The translations under genes were made by a program, and so were the position numbers. Below the pieces are notes generated by a model. It was not told the DNA's origin. It worked only from the letters and a program-made list of their open reading frames with translations, and did no database searches. This document shows, piece after piece, positions 23,125 through 32,561 of a stretch of DNA of 64,000 nucleotides (position 1 is its first letter; each line of letters opens with the position of its first letter). Source of the DNA: Limnohabitans sp. (lineage in GTDB: Bacteria > Pseudomonadota > Gammaproteobacteria > Burkholderiales > Burkholderiaceae_C); assembly GCF_023910625.1 (NCBI RefSeq), contig NZ_JAAVVW010000003.1:1674001-1738000 (forward strand), written 5' to 3'.

Positions 23125-24478
23125 ATGAAGACAACCCTCCGCATCGGTGCCTGGTGCAGGCTATGCAGGCGACCGCATTCCGCCTGCCGTCGAGCTGGCA
23201 GAAAAAGGCCAGCTGGACTATCTCGTCTTCGAGTGCCTGGCCGAGCGCACGATTGCCTTGGCGCAGCTTGAACGATCCAAAGACCCGGCCGCAGGCTTTG
23301 ACGCCCTGCTGCAAGCGCGCATGCGGGCCGTCCTGCCCACTTGCATTCGCCAAGGCACCCGCATCATCAGCAACATGGGCGCGGCCAACCCGCTGCAAGC
23401 CGGGCACGCAGTGCTGGCCGTGGCCCGTGAACTGGGCTTGCCGCAAGTCAAAGTGGCAGTGGTGCTGGGTGACGATGTGCTGGCCACTTTGACGCAAACC
23501 GGCTTGGCTTTGCCCGTGCTCGAATCCACACAAACTCTTGGCGATCTGCAAGCGCAGCTGATCTCGGCCAACGCCTATTTGGGGGCTGAGGCCTTGCTGC
23601 CCGCCTTGCAAACCGATGCGCAAGTCATCATCACCGGCCGCGTGGCCGACCCGGCGCTGTTTTTGGCCCCCTTGGTGCACCACTTTGGCTGGGCCGCTGA
23701 CGATTGGACGCGGATGGGCAAAGGTGTGCTGGTCGGGCATTTGCTGGAATGCGCCGGACAAATCACCGGTGGCTACTTTGCCGACCCTGGCCACAAAGAC
23801 GTGCCCGATCTTGCGCGCCTGGGTTTTCCGCTGGCCGAAGTGAGCGCTTCGGGAGATGCCGTCATCACCAAAGTGGCTGGCTCAGGCGGCTGCGTCACGG
23901 TGGCCACCTGCACCGAGCAACTGCTGTATGAGATCGAAAACCCGGCTGGCTACCTGCAGCCCGATGTGGTGGCCGATTTTTCTCAGGTGGTCTTGACGCA
24001 GTTGGGGCCCGACCGCGTGCAAGCCACAGGCGGCCAAGGCCACCCGCGCACCGACACGCTCAAGGTCACCCTGGGTTACCGCGACGGCTTCATCGGCGAA
24101 GGCCAGATGAGCTACGCCGGACCCGGCGCGCAGGCACGGGGCCAATTGGCGCTGGATGTGGTGCGCGAGCGCCTGGCCTTGGCAGGTTTCGCCGACTTTG
24201 AAAGCCGTTACGACCTGATCGGCGTGAACGCCATCTTCGGGCCAAGCGCCTCACCCGCTGGCAGGCAAGAACCCGCCGAAGTGCGCGCCCGCGTGGCCCT
24301 GCGCGTGCCCAGCTTGCATCAGGCACAACATGTGGCCCAAGAAGTCGAAGCGCTTTACACCAACGGCCCAGCCGCTGGCGGCGGGGCCTCCCGTTCGGTG
24401 CGCGAAGTGATTGCGGCAGCGGCCGTGCTCATGCCCCGCGAATCTGTGCACACCAGCACCGTGCTGCTCAACGCCTAA
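23125..24478 (+). CDS. AtuA-family (DUF1446) protein, one extra base near the start
   Basis: A protein of the acyclic terpene utilisation AtuA / DUF1446 family, 450 residues after correction. ATG at 23125 encodes MKTTLRIGA. An extra T near 23151 shifts the frame before GAGYAGDRIPPAVEL; the rest reads cleanly to 24478. Conserved blocks are ISNMGAANP, ITGRVADPALFL and GHLLECAGQITGGYF. AtuA is needed for citronellol and geraniol use in Pseudomonas, but its reaction is unclear and many homologues occur outside terpene clusters. The neighbours suggest uptake and use of an organic acid. Confidence 0.85.
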
Positions 24479-24488
24479 GGACACTGAC

Positions 24489-24791
24489 ATGCTGCTGCGC
24501 GACATCGCCCACACCCGCACCGGCGACAAAGGCAACCGGTCCACCTTATCGGTGATTGCTTACGACCCAAAAGACTTTGCCTTGCTGGAACAACACCTGA
24601 GCGCCGAACGCGTGCAAGCCCACTTTGCGGGCACGGTGCACGGCCCGGTGGAACGCTACGCCCTGCCCCAATTGGGCGCACTCAACTTTGTCATGCACAA
24701 CGCGCTGGGCGGTGGCGTGACCCGTTCACTGGCCTTGGACGCCCACGGGAAATGCCTGAGTGCGCACCTGCTGTCATTTGTGATTGAATGA
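24489..24791 (+). CDS. AtuA-associated small protein
   Basis: A 100-residue protein opening MLLRDIAHTRTGDKGNRSTL and containing VERYALPQLGALNFVMHNALGG. It matches the small ferredoxin-fold-like domain that is fused to or encoded behind DUF1446 proteins. It begins 10 bases after the AtuA-type gene, so it is translated from the same message and probably works with it. Confidence 0.8.
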   Translation: MLLRDIAHTRTGDKGNRSTLSVIAYDPKDFALLEQHLSAERVQAHFAGTVHGPVERYALPQLGALNFVMHNALGGGVTRSLALDAHGKCLSAHLLSFVIE

Positions 24792-24814
24792 TTTTCTTAA
24801 CCAATGGAGACCCC

Positions 24815-25789
24815 ATGAAACGTTTGCGCATCGCCACTTTGTTGTCTGCCGCTCTGGGCCTCGGCCTTGTGGCTTCTCAGGCACTGGCCCAGGCCTACCC
24901 CAACAAGCCGATCAAAGCCATCGTGCCCTTTGCAGCCGGAAGCGCGACCGACCAGATCGGCCGGGCATTTGCACAAAAAATGTCCGAAGTGCTGGGCCAG
25001 CCCGTGGTGGTGGACAACCGCGCTGGCGTCAATGGCATGCTCGGCGCGGACGCTGTGGCCAAATCGGCACCGGACGGCTACACCATTCTGATCGGCACCA
25101 ACAGCACCAACGCGGCCCTGAAAAGCCTGATGAAAAAGCTGCCCTATGACCAGGACACCGCCTTTGCGCCGGTGGCCTACATGGGCTCGGTGCCCTTGAT
25201 CGTGGCCGTGAACAACGACGTGCCCGCCAAGAACCTGAAAGAGTTTGTGGACCTGGCCAAATCCAAGCCCACACAAATTACCTTTGCCAGCGCCAGCACC
25301 TCGCAACTGGTGTCCAGCGAAATGCTCTCCAGCATGGCGGGCATCCAAATGACCAACGTGCCTTACAAAAGCGGCCCTGCAGCCATGACCGACCTGATTG
25401 GCGGCCAGGTGAACATGTTCAGCGCCGACTTTGCCGTGATGCTGCCCCAGGTCAAAGCTGGCAAGATCCGTGGTCTGGCCGTCACCTCGACCCAGCGCTC
25501 CAAAGCCATTCCTGAGCTGCCCACCGTGAACGAAGCCCTGGGCCTGAAGGACTATGAGCTGATCGCCTACTTTGCGGTGTTCGCGCCCGCTGGCACACCG
25601 GCCGACATCATCACCAAGCTCAACGCTGCGGTGAATGCTGCCGCCACCGACAAGACCATCTTGGAACGCTTCTCGGCCCTGGGCTTCGAAACTGCACCAG
25701 CCTCACCCGAGGCATTGGCACAACGCTCCAAAGCCGAAACCGCCAAATGGGCCAAGGCCATTCGCGACGCGAAGATTGAGCCGCAATAA
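24815..25789 (+). CDS. Tripartite tricarboxylate transporter-type substrate-binding protein (Bug family)
   Basis: A 324-residue periplasmic binding protein. A signal peptide (KRLRIATLLSAALGLGLVA) ends near ALAQ|AYPNKP. The Bug motifs are YPNKPIKAIVPFAAGS, DNRAGVNGMLGADAVAKS and PDGYTILIGTN. The ATG at 24815 has a TGGAG ribosome-binding site five bases upstream; an earlier in-frame start at 24788 would spoil the signal peptide. Most Bug genes in Burkholderiales are orphans without the membrane subunits, as here. Confidence 0.92.
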   Translation: MKRLRIATLLSAALGLGLVASQALAQAYPNKPIKAIVPFAAGSATDQIGRAFAQKMSEVLGQPVVVDNRAGVNGMLGADAVAKSAPDGYTILIGTNSTNAALKSLMKKLPYDQDTAFAPVAYMGSVPLIVAVNNDVPAKNLKEFVDLAKSKPTQITFASASTSQLVSSEMLSSMAGIQMTNVPYKSGPAAMTDLIGGQVNMFSADFAVMLPQVKAGKIRGLAVTSTQRSKAIPELPTVNEALGLKDYELIAYFAVFAPAGTPADIITKLNAAVNAAATDKTILERFSALGFETAPASPEALAQRSKAETAKWAKAIRDAKIEPQ

Positions 25790-25831
25790 ATCGACGCTGC
25801 TCGTCCAAGCGGCGCACCCCTGGTGACCCAC

Positions 25832-25869
25832 TTTCATCCGAAACGGACCCTGCTCCGGTTCGGATGAAA
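25832..25869 (+). terminator. Hairpin after the binding-protein gene, possible terminator
   Basis: The inverted arms TTTCATCCGAA (25832-25842) and TTCGGATGAAA (25859-25869) enclose a partly self-complementary loop (CGGA/TCCG). It lies about 40 bases after the stop at 25789 and between convergent genes. There is no clear T-tract, so its role is uncertain. Confidence 0.45.
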
Positions 25870-25941
25870 TAAGCCCATCATCGATCGACCGTCAAAGGTC
25901 GTCACATTTCATGACAACTTGCGTCCTGGGTCTTGCATGAC

Positions 25942-27906
25942 CTATTGACGATTTTGACTACCCGCCGAACGCAACACCTGACGCGCATGCTCCAAGCCGA
26001 CGTCGCGCAGCGTCTGCACAGCCCCCCAGTCCAACATGCCCACGCCTTTGATGGTGGGGTTGAAAGACAAGTCGGCCACCATGTGCATGCGTCTTTGGTG
26101 CTCAATGCTGGCCATGACCACCGAGCGGAATACCGTCGTGCTGATGGAGGGCAATCCGCGGTAACGTTGCTTGTGTTTAGGCCGCATCCAGCGGTCCCAC
26201 AACACAGTCAAAGGACTGGGAACCCGATCGAACCGGACAGGCCTGTAATCGGACTGCTCCATGGTCACGCCAATCACGTATTGCGCACCTTGACCGTACA
26301 TGACGTCCACCGGGTAGTTGTTGAATATGGCCCCATCGATCAACAGATCCCCTTTTCGGACCTCGGGGGGCAAGGCTGCAGGTATGGCCGAGCTGGCCAA
26401 AATGGCGTCACTCAGGTTGCCATGTCGGATCACCTGCATGCGCACTTGGGAGTAATTGGTCGCAACACAGAACATGGGCTTCCACAAATCCTCAAGGCCC
26501 AGCTGATGGGATGGCGGCACATCGGCAAAAGCGTGCAAGGTTTGCACCGTCTGATTCTCACGCTTTTTACCGCGCACAATTGAAATGATCGGCAGCCAGT
26601 TGTAATCTGAAGTGGGATTGCCCGTGAACCCCTCCTCCAAGTATTTTTGCAATTTCGGAACAGGTTGATCCATGGCCGCGGCACCAGCAATGTAGGCCCC
26701 CATGCTGGTGCCACCCACCATGTCCCAGGGCACACCAGCCTCCTCCAAAGCCTGAAGCACACCGGTTTGCACAAAGCCCCGGGCACCTCCGCCTGCCAAC
26801 ACCAATCCAATGGCGTTACCCGAAACAATCCGCGCCAATCGCTGCAAATCAGCCTGGTGATCTGCGCGCAAATGGTAGTGAGAGCTGGGTTTCGGGTTCT
26901 GCTCACTGCCCATCAAATAGGCGCGGCTTTCCAGCCAATGGCGAGTGCCTGTGGGCATCAATGTCTCAGGTGGATGAATCAGGCACAGGCTGGTGGTCTT
27001 GTTGACCAGCGGCGACTGCCCCAGAAAATACCGCTCCTCCAGATCCGTCAGAGCTGGCGAGCTGCCTGCACGTGCGAACAAAAGCACGACATCGGCCTGC
27101 CGCAGACAAATGCGCGTCCAGCTGGTGTCGCTGGGATGGGCCAGCAACAATTGGTAGTCATGCTGTTGTTCGGCATGCTCGAGCATGAGCAAAACGTCGC
27201 GCTGCACAGCGCTGGCTTGCCCCTCTGCGACACCCGGCTGCAGACTTTTCAGCAGGACAGGGGGGATGTTTTGCGGCAAGTGCAATGCAACACGTGTGGG
27301 CCCAGCTTGGTGCGCCTGCGGCGGTTGCAAGGGGTTGCCCATGTGGGCCATAGAGATTGCCTGGGCCAATTGACTGGCCATCTCTTGCATGTCCAGCGCG
27401 TGCTCATCCGAGCCCAATACAGGCAGTGGCAGCAAACAGATGTTGACCACACGGCGGCGGCGCTCGGTCTTTTGATTGTTCGAGGAAATTCGCCCGAGCA
27501 AGGACCGCATCATCGGCATGGCCACATGGGGATGGCGCTGCATCAGTTGATGAAAATCCTCGGCAGCGATGCGCAGCAATTGACTGTCGCGCAGGGCCTC
27601 GACATCGGCGCTGCGCGTGGTTGCCTGGATCACCCCCATTTCGCCAATCATTTCCCCTCGGCCAATTTCGCCCAACATTGTTCTTTTATCACCTGGCAAA
27701 AACGCACATAAACGACCACTCAACACCAGGTAAATGGCGTCGGAAGGATCCCCTTGGCGCAACAGGATCTGTCCCGCCTCAAGGCTGACGATTTGCACGC
27801 GCCGCTCCAATTCATTCAGCGCATCAGGCGCTTCAATGCCCAAAAACTCCTTGAATCCGGCGTGGATTCGGGCATAAATTTCACGGTTTTGAGGTTCAAT
27901 GTTCAT
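25942..27906 (-). CDS. Patatin-like phospholipase with N-terminal cyclic-nucleotide-binding domain
   Basis: A 654-residue protein. Residues about 20-145 form a CRP-like cyclic-nucleotide-binding domain (ILLRQGDPSDAIYLVLSGRL, GEIGRGEMIGEMGVI). A middle linker follows. From about residue 365 comes a patatin domain: the oxyanion loop GGGARGF, the nucleophile serine in GGTSMGAYIAG (about 400), and the catalytic aspartate in DGAIFNNYPVDVM (about 524). The layout resembles the neuropathy target esterase family. It is predicted to cleave phospholipids or lysophospholipids under cyclic-nucleotide control. It starts 22 bases after the phosphodiesterase-like gene and closes the operon. Confidence 0.9.
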   Translation of the reverse strand: MNIEPQNREIYARIHAGFKEFLGIEAPDALNELERRVQIVSLEAGQILLRQGDPSDAIYLVLSGRLCAFLPGDKRTMLGEIGRGEMIGEMGVIQATTRSADVEALRDSQLLRIAAEDFHQLMQRHPHVAMPMMRSLLGRISSNNQKTERRRRVVNICLLPLPVLGSDEHALDMQEMASQLAQAISMAHMGNPLQPPQAHQAGPTRVALHLPQNIPPVLLKSLQPGVAEGQASAVQRDVLLMLEHAEQQHDYQLLLAHPSDTSWTRICLRQADVVLLFARAGSSPALTDLEERYFLGQSPLVNKTTSLCLIHPPETLMPTGTRHWLESRAYLMGSEQNPKPSSHYHLRADHQADLQRLARIVSGNAIGLVLAGGGARGFVQTGVLQALEEAGVPWDMVGGTSMGAYIAGAAAMDQPVPKLQKYLEEGFTGNPTSDYNWLPIISIVRGKKRENQTVQTLHAFADVPPSHQLGLEDLWKPMFCVATNYSQVRMQVIRHGNLSDAILASSAIPAALPPEVRKGDLLIDGAIFNNYPVDVMYGQGAQYVIGVTMEQSDYRPVRFDRVPSPLTVLWDRWMRPKHKQRYRGLPSISTTVFRSVVMASIEHQRRMHMVADLSFNPTIKGVGMLDWGAVQTLRDVGLEHARQVLRSAGSQNRQ

Positions 27907-27928
27907 GGCAACAGGTCAATCAAATGGA

Positions 27929-28886
27929 TCAAGGAAAAGCCAGGCCTTGTTGGAGCAGGTGCTGCAACCCGATGCGGCGAGCACAAAAACTGCTCAAACG
28001 CACATGGGTCAAAAATCGCCTTCGCAAGGCCACAAGATCAGTCACAGGCATCGCCCGGGCCAGTGGCATCTCAGCGGCCCAAAGATGCCACTCCTGCTGC
28101 ACGCATTGCGTGAGCCATAAGCCAGCATGGGGCAAGAGACTGGCGCCCACGTCGGCTTCTGTCATCAGCAGGCTCAACCAGTGCTGCATGGGCACGGTCT
28201 GTGGTCTCTGGTGTGCATCTGACCGGGGGCTATATTGGTCATGCAGCGCATGAACCGCGCTCGCTTGCGTGGCCAAGACCACCTGCCGGATGACTTGGCC
28301 AGCACCATGCCAACGCTCAGCAGGTGCAGCGGTCCAGTTTGTCCAACACACATCCAGCCGGGCACACGCTAGCGCTTCGAGCGTTGGCGACGAGGCCACG
28401 GGACTGCCATCGTGGCCCCAGTCATGTACCAGGCAGGCCAGCAGCAAAAGCCCCGCATCACAGGCAGACCAGTCTGGCGCACGCCAAAAAGAAGCCTCTG
28501 ATGCCAGATCGCCTTGCTGCCAAGCGGCCAGCAAGTGCGCGCTCAGCAGCAAGGTATCCTGAATGTGCGCAGCATTGTGATAGGGCCAGGCGGCCATCGT
28601 CATGTCACGCTCCACCTGCTGCGCGATGGAACATCCGCAAGCCATTAAGGCCTCCAGGAAGTCGCGATCAAGCTCAGGCGCTTGAGGCAGGATGAGGCTT
28701 TCCCAGAGCCCTTGCCAGCGTTCAGCCCAAGGGCATAGGCGTCAAACGTGCTGCGTGCACCGCCTTTGTCCAGGCCTGCGCCTGAATGGGCACCAGCGCC
28801 AGATCGGCCGATGCCAGATGAGGCGGCATCACTGGCAGCGAACGCGCTGGCATTTGCTGTGTCGCGGATAAGCTTGAGGAATGCAT
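27929..28886 (-). CDS. Class I cyclic-nucleotide phosphodiesterase-like HD protein, one extra base
   Basis: The catalytic pattern of eukaryotic-type PDEs is visible: YHNAAHIQD (about residues 102-110), HDWGHDG (about 154-160) and TEADVGAS (about 243-250), corresponding to HNxxH, HDxxHxG and the later metal aspartate. It should hydrolyse cyclic nucleotides in the cytoplasm. The clean frame starts at 28645, but coding continues upstream: MHSSSLSATQQ begins at 28886, directly behind the cyclase stop. The two parts join if one extra T near 28728 is removed, giving 318 residues. A generic HD hydrolase is the alternative. The order of metal residues favours the PDE family. Confidence 0.72.
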
Positions 28887-31103
28887 TTACTTCTCGTCAA
28901 AGTCTGTGATGCCCTGCCAGCCAGGCTGCGGCGCATTGGCCTTGAGAGCGTCTAGCCGCTGGGCATACAAAGCGATGAGCGGCTCAATTTGCAAACGGTC
29001 TATCGTGGTGGTCTGCGCGTTGAGCTTTTGCATGCAGGCCACAGCACCTGGCCAGTCGCCTTGAACATAATGGTCTTGGAAGATTTGCCAATCTGCGCAA
29101 AAGCGCTCCAGCGTATTGGGGTCTTGCGGCCAAGGCCTCACGGGGGTGTAAATGCGAGCAGGCAGCTCCTTGCCTTTGACACGCACCCTGTCAACCAGCA
29201 GCCAATGCACGTTGCTCACGTTTGTCATGGTCGCCTCGCCCACGAGCAGGCCCAGCCCATAGCGTTTGGTCAAGCTCTCAAGTCTCGAGGCCAGATTGAC
29301 CGGATCTCCCATCACGGTGTAGGCCCGCCGTGTGTTGGACCCCATGTCACCTACCCGCACATCACCCGTATTCAGCCCAATGCCAATGGCCAAAGGGGGC
29401 CAACCACGGGCCACAAATGCCTCACTCAGACTCCGACAGGTATCCAGCATGCGCAAGGCCGCGTCCACTGCACGGTCTGCATGCTCTGGCTGCTCCACGG
29501 GTGCACCCCAAAATGCCATCACCGCATCGCCGATGAATTTGTCCAGTGTGCCCTCTCGGGATGCGATGCAGTCGCTCATGGCCGTGAGGTACTGATTGAT
29601 GAACTCGCGCAGGTCATCCGGCGAAAGTTGCTCGGAGATGGAGGTGAAGCCCCGGACATCCGAAAACAAAATCGTCAGTTCGGCTTTGCGCGGCGCCATG
29701 CTGTAAAGCGTGGGATTGGCCGCCATCTTTTCGACCAACTGCGGCGGCACATACTGCCCGAACAAGGCCGCAAACTCACGCTTGCTGCGGCTCTCACTCC
29801 AATACCCCCAGACGTTGTAAAGCAAGAACAAAGCACACAGCAACAACAAAGGCGTTGCCACAGGCATGACCCAGCCACGGCTCCAGCGCAAAGCCTCTGC
29901 TGCAGCCAACAAACCCAGCGCCAACAACAAGGTCACAGCCAAGGCAGGAGCCGGCCGAAGTCGCTGCAATCCCCAAACACCGCCCAAGGCCAATAAGCAC
30001 AGCATGGCCAATTCCCACCCTGCGGCATAGGGTGGCGTGCTTAAAAACTGCTGATCCAGCAATGATGCCAGTGCCAAGGCATGGATTTCTACGCCAGGGA
30101 AGGCCGCATGAACAGGCGTTGCGCGCAAATCCATCAAACCCGGGCTGGTGCTGCCAATCAAACCGATTTTGCCTACCCATCTCTCGGCTGGAATTCGGCC
30201 ATGAACCACATCGGTGATGGACAAATAGTCAAAAGCGCCACCTTCTCGCAACCCCGGACCACGCCAAACCACCCCCATGCCCCCCTGTGCATCCAAAGGT
30301 ATCCGGACTGAGGGAGTTGGTGATGGATCGGCCATGACGATGTCCAAATATTCGGCATAACCTGCAGACCGGTTGGCATTCGGGGGTGGACCCAGGCGTG
30401 CCACATGAGGAGGTAAGGTGGACCGCCAAACGCTCAAGGCAAGCGATTCATACACATGCTGCTGGTGTGCCATGAAAACCGGTACACGGCGATTTTTGCC
30501 ATCCTCATCGATCAGGCCATTGATCAAACCACTGGCCGCCACCGCGTCAAATGCTGGCAAACTGGCGCTGTAGCCGTGCCAACGGTCTTGAGGCAACGCA
30601 AAACCCTGCACGTCATCCGGCAACAACAGCGGTATCGGCAAAGCGCCAGTGGTATGCGCATCCTTCCTGCCAGACAAATACCAGCCCAAAACCGTTGGAC
30701 AACGGGACAAGCTTTGTGCCAGCCTTGCGTCGGCTTCAGGGTGAGGGTCGGGCTCAGCCAGCAACACATCCAGACCGAGCGCCTTCAACCCAGTGCATTG
30801 CGGCCCAAACAACACGTCCACCACCTTGGCCAGCGTATCGCGCTGCCATGGCCATCGCCCCAATTCGGCCAGGCTGCGCTCATCCACATCCAGAATCACC
30901 ACATCGCGATGCACGTTGGCCGGTGCTTGCCTTTGAGCGCGCCAATCTTGCCAGCCACGCTCAACCCAAGTGATGGCCTGAAACCGCCAGAAATGAAATG
31001 CATGGCCCACGAACAGTACCAGCAAGGCAGCCACCAGCAAGCCTCGCCAGCCGGGCTTGAACAGGTGCCATGAACGCCGAGTCAAACGCATACGAGCCAA
31101 CAC
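28887..31103 (-). CDS. CHASE2-domain class III adenylate cyclase
   Basis: A 738-residue membrane protein. One N-terminal span (about 20-40) precedes an extracytoplasmic CHASE2 sensor (VVILDVDERSLAELGRWPW onward). Three spans (about 370-455) lead to a cyclase domain. The metal aspartates are in ILFSDVRGFTS (about 483) and KFIGDAVMAFWG (about 520). The lysine of DKFIGD and the threonine in AYTVMGDPVN fit ATP rather than GTP, and NLASRLE carries the Asn/Arg pair. It should make cAMP in response to a periplasmic signal. FecR and barrel genes sit immediately upstream, and the phosphodiesterase-like gene starts at its stop (TAAATG). Confidence 0.92.
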   Translation of the reverse strand: MLARMRLTRRSWHLFKPGWRGLLVAALLVLFVGHAFHFWRFQAITWVERGWQDWRAQRQAPANVHRDVVILDVDERSLAELGRWPWQRDTLAKVVDVLFGPQCTGLKALGLDVLLAEPDPHPEADARLAQSLSRCPTVLGWYLSGRKDAHTTGALPIPLLLPDDVQGFALPQDRWHGYSASLPAFDAVAASGLINGLIDEDGKNRRVPVFMAHQQHVYESLALSVWRSTLPPHVARLGPPPNANRSAGYAEYLDIVMADPSPTPSVRIPLDAQGGMGVVWRGPGLREGGAFDYLSITDVVHGRIPAERWVGKIGLIGSTSPGLMDLRATPVHAAFPGVEIHALALASLLDQQFLSTPPYAAGWELAMLCLLALGGVWGLQRLRPAPALAVTLLLALGLLAAAEALRWSRGWVMPVATPLLLLCALFLLYNVWGYWSESRSKREFAALFGQYVPPQLVEKMAANPTLYSMAPRKAELTILFSDVRGFTSISEQLSPDDLREFINQYLTAMSDCIASREGTLDKFIGDAVMAFWGAPVEQPEHADRAVDAALRMLDTCRSLSEAFVARGWPPLAIGIGLNTGDVRVGDMGSNTRRAYTVMGDPVNLASRLESLTKRYGLGLLVGEATMTNVSNVHWLLVDRVRVKGKELPARIYTPVRPWPQDPNTLERFCADWQIFQDHYVQGDWPGAVACMQKLNAQTTTIDRLQIEPLIALYAQRLDALKANAPQPGWQGITDFDEK

Positions 31104-32561
31104 TCAAATGGCCGCGCGCCACGTCACAGTTGGCGCTATGCGGTGGTAACTGTAGAGATCGATTGAGGAGGTGTTTTGTAGACGGCTCAGGCCAAAGCTC
31201 CACTGGGCGTGGATACGGTCATTCGGCGTCCAGTTAAAATTGACAGCCAACAGACGTTGTCGGTCACGCCGAAGGCTCTGAAAGAGCACATCCTCTGCCA
31301 TGTGACGACGGTGCTCTTGGGACACATAAAATTGCAAGGCCGTACGTTGACCCAGTCTGTAACGCAGATGCCCTTGAACATTCAGTGTGTTCACACCTTG
31401 GTGTTTTCGCTCTGAGCTGTCAGGCTCTTCCGTTGCTACACCAGCACTGGCCCCTACCAACCAGCGCTCGGAATCTCCCAGCTTGCTCATCCAGCCCAAA
31501 CTTGCGCCATGGCGCTGTCCTTTTCGCCTGGGGTCTAAGGGATACTGGACACCCCCGGTCTGGGCACTGAGGGTGAGTTGACCGACTCCAGGCCAGTCCC
31601 AAAAATACAAGCCTCGCAAGGCTTGAGTCTCTCGCACGACATCTTGAGCACGCCAGTCTTTCGTGGCTTGTACGCCAACCTGCCAGGACTGACGCCTGTC
31701 TTGCATGGGGCAAGTGATGGCGGCCTCCAACACCAAGCCCTGTCCGTCATAAGTGGGCAAGCGTTCGTAGCGCGTGTCTTGCGCACTGCCCTCACCCATC
31801 AACTGACAAGCTTGCAAAGGCGAATCCGCAGCCTTGACCCTGTGCACCCAGCGCACGCCAATTTGTGCACTGTGCGTGCTGGAGGCCTTTCGCCGCAAAG
31901 GATCATCAGGCAAAAGATCAAAAGCTGGAAACCCCGGAATGTGGACTCTCCCCGAAACGCTGCCCGCATTGACATTGGAATCATGCCCCGCCGAAAGCAC
32001 ACTCCAGAACTGCCAGTCGGATCCAACGACCACCGTTCTGTCACGAATGGCACCCAGGTAATGCCCCACTTGCCCCCTGACGTCGTCTGGCAAAGGCTGA
32101 GCTAACAAGGATTCAAACAGCTCTTTAGATCTCTTGTTTTCGCCAGTTCTGAAAAGAAGCGTGGCCATTTCAGCCTGAATCACAGGGTCATCCGGGTAAG
32201 CAGCCCACAGGCGCTCATAAGCCAGAATAGCCCTCGTCAAAGCCCCTGCTCGGGATGCAGCTTGCCCCAGAAAACGGTCGAATTCAGGATCCCCGGCATG
32301 GAGCGGCTCGAGCGGGTGTAGCAACTCCAGGAGTGGGGCCCAACTCTGTTGCGCCTTGAGCCGATGGGCTTGCTCAAGCAAGTCCTTAAGGGGAAGCCAT
32401 GGCGCATTCACCGACATCTGACCCACAAGCTCGGATGATGAAATTGCATTGATTTGCGCTTTGAACGGCCTCGGCACCATCAAGGTCAAGAGACACAGCA
32501 ACCAAACGGACCAGCGCATCCGTCCAGTGCCTGTGCCCCTTTTTAAAGACAGAGCAATCAT
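31104..32561 (-). CDS. TPR and outer-membrane beta-barrel-like protein
   Basis: A 485-residue exported protein. A signal peptide (WSVWLLCLLTLMVPRPFKA) is followed by a TPR-like helical region (about 50-170, with ILAYERLWAAYPDDPVIQAEMA). The C-terminal 300 residues are rich in alternating aromatic and polar strands (AGHDSNVNAGS, LSLGWMSKLGDS-like, RLGQRTALQFYVSQ) and end in WRAAI, as in outer-membrane barrels. The layout recalls the surface-assembly-modifier/DUF560 type, though I cannot assign the family firmly. It overlaps the FecR gene by four bases and its stop abuts the cyclase start. Confidence 0.7.
   Translation of the reverse strand: MIALSLKRGTGTGRMRWSVWLLCLLTLMVPRPFKAQINAISSSELVGQMSVNAPWLPLKDLLEQAHRLKAQQSWAPLLELLHPLEPLHAGDPEFDRFLGQAASRAGALTRAILAYERLWAAYPDDPVIQAEMATLLFRTGENKRSKELFESLLAQPLPDDVRGQVGHYLGAIRDRTVVVGSDWQFWSVLSAGHDSNVNAGSVSGRVHIPGFPAFDLLPDDPLRRKASSTHSAQIGVRWVHRVKAADSPLQACQLMGEGSAQDTRYERLPTYDGQGLVLEAAITCPMQDRRQSWQVGVQATKDWRAQDVVRETQALRGLYFWDWPGVGQLTLSAQTGGVQYPLDPRRKGQRHGASLGWMSKLGDSERWLVGASAGVATEEPDSSERKHQGVNTLNVQGHLRYRLGQRTALQFYVSQEHRRHMAEDVLFQSLRRDRQRLLAVNFNWTPNDRIHAQWSFGLSRLQNTSSIDLYSYHRIAPTVTWRAAI

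Noticed and set aside
25942-28886. CBASS system suggested by cyclase plus patatin phospholipase
   Set aside because: The cyclase is a class III enzyme with CHASE2, not a CD-NTase, and the phospholipase has a CRP-like domain. I see no CD-NTase, HORMA/TRIP13 or E1/E2-type gene.
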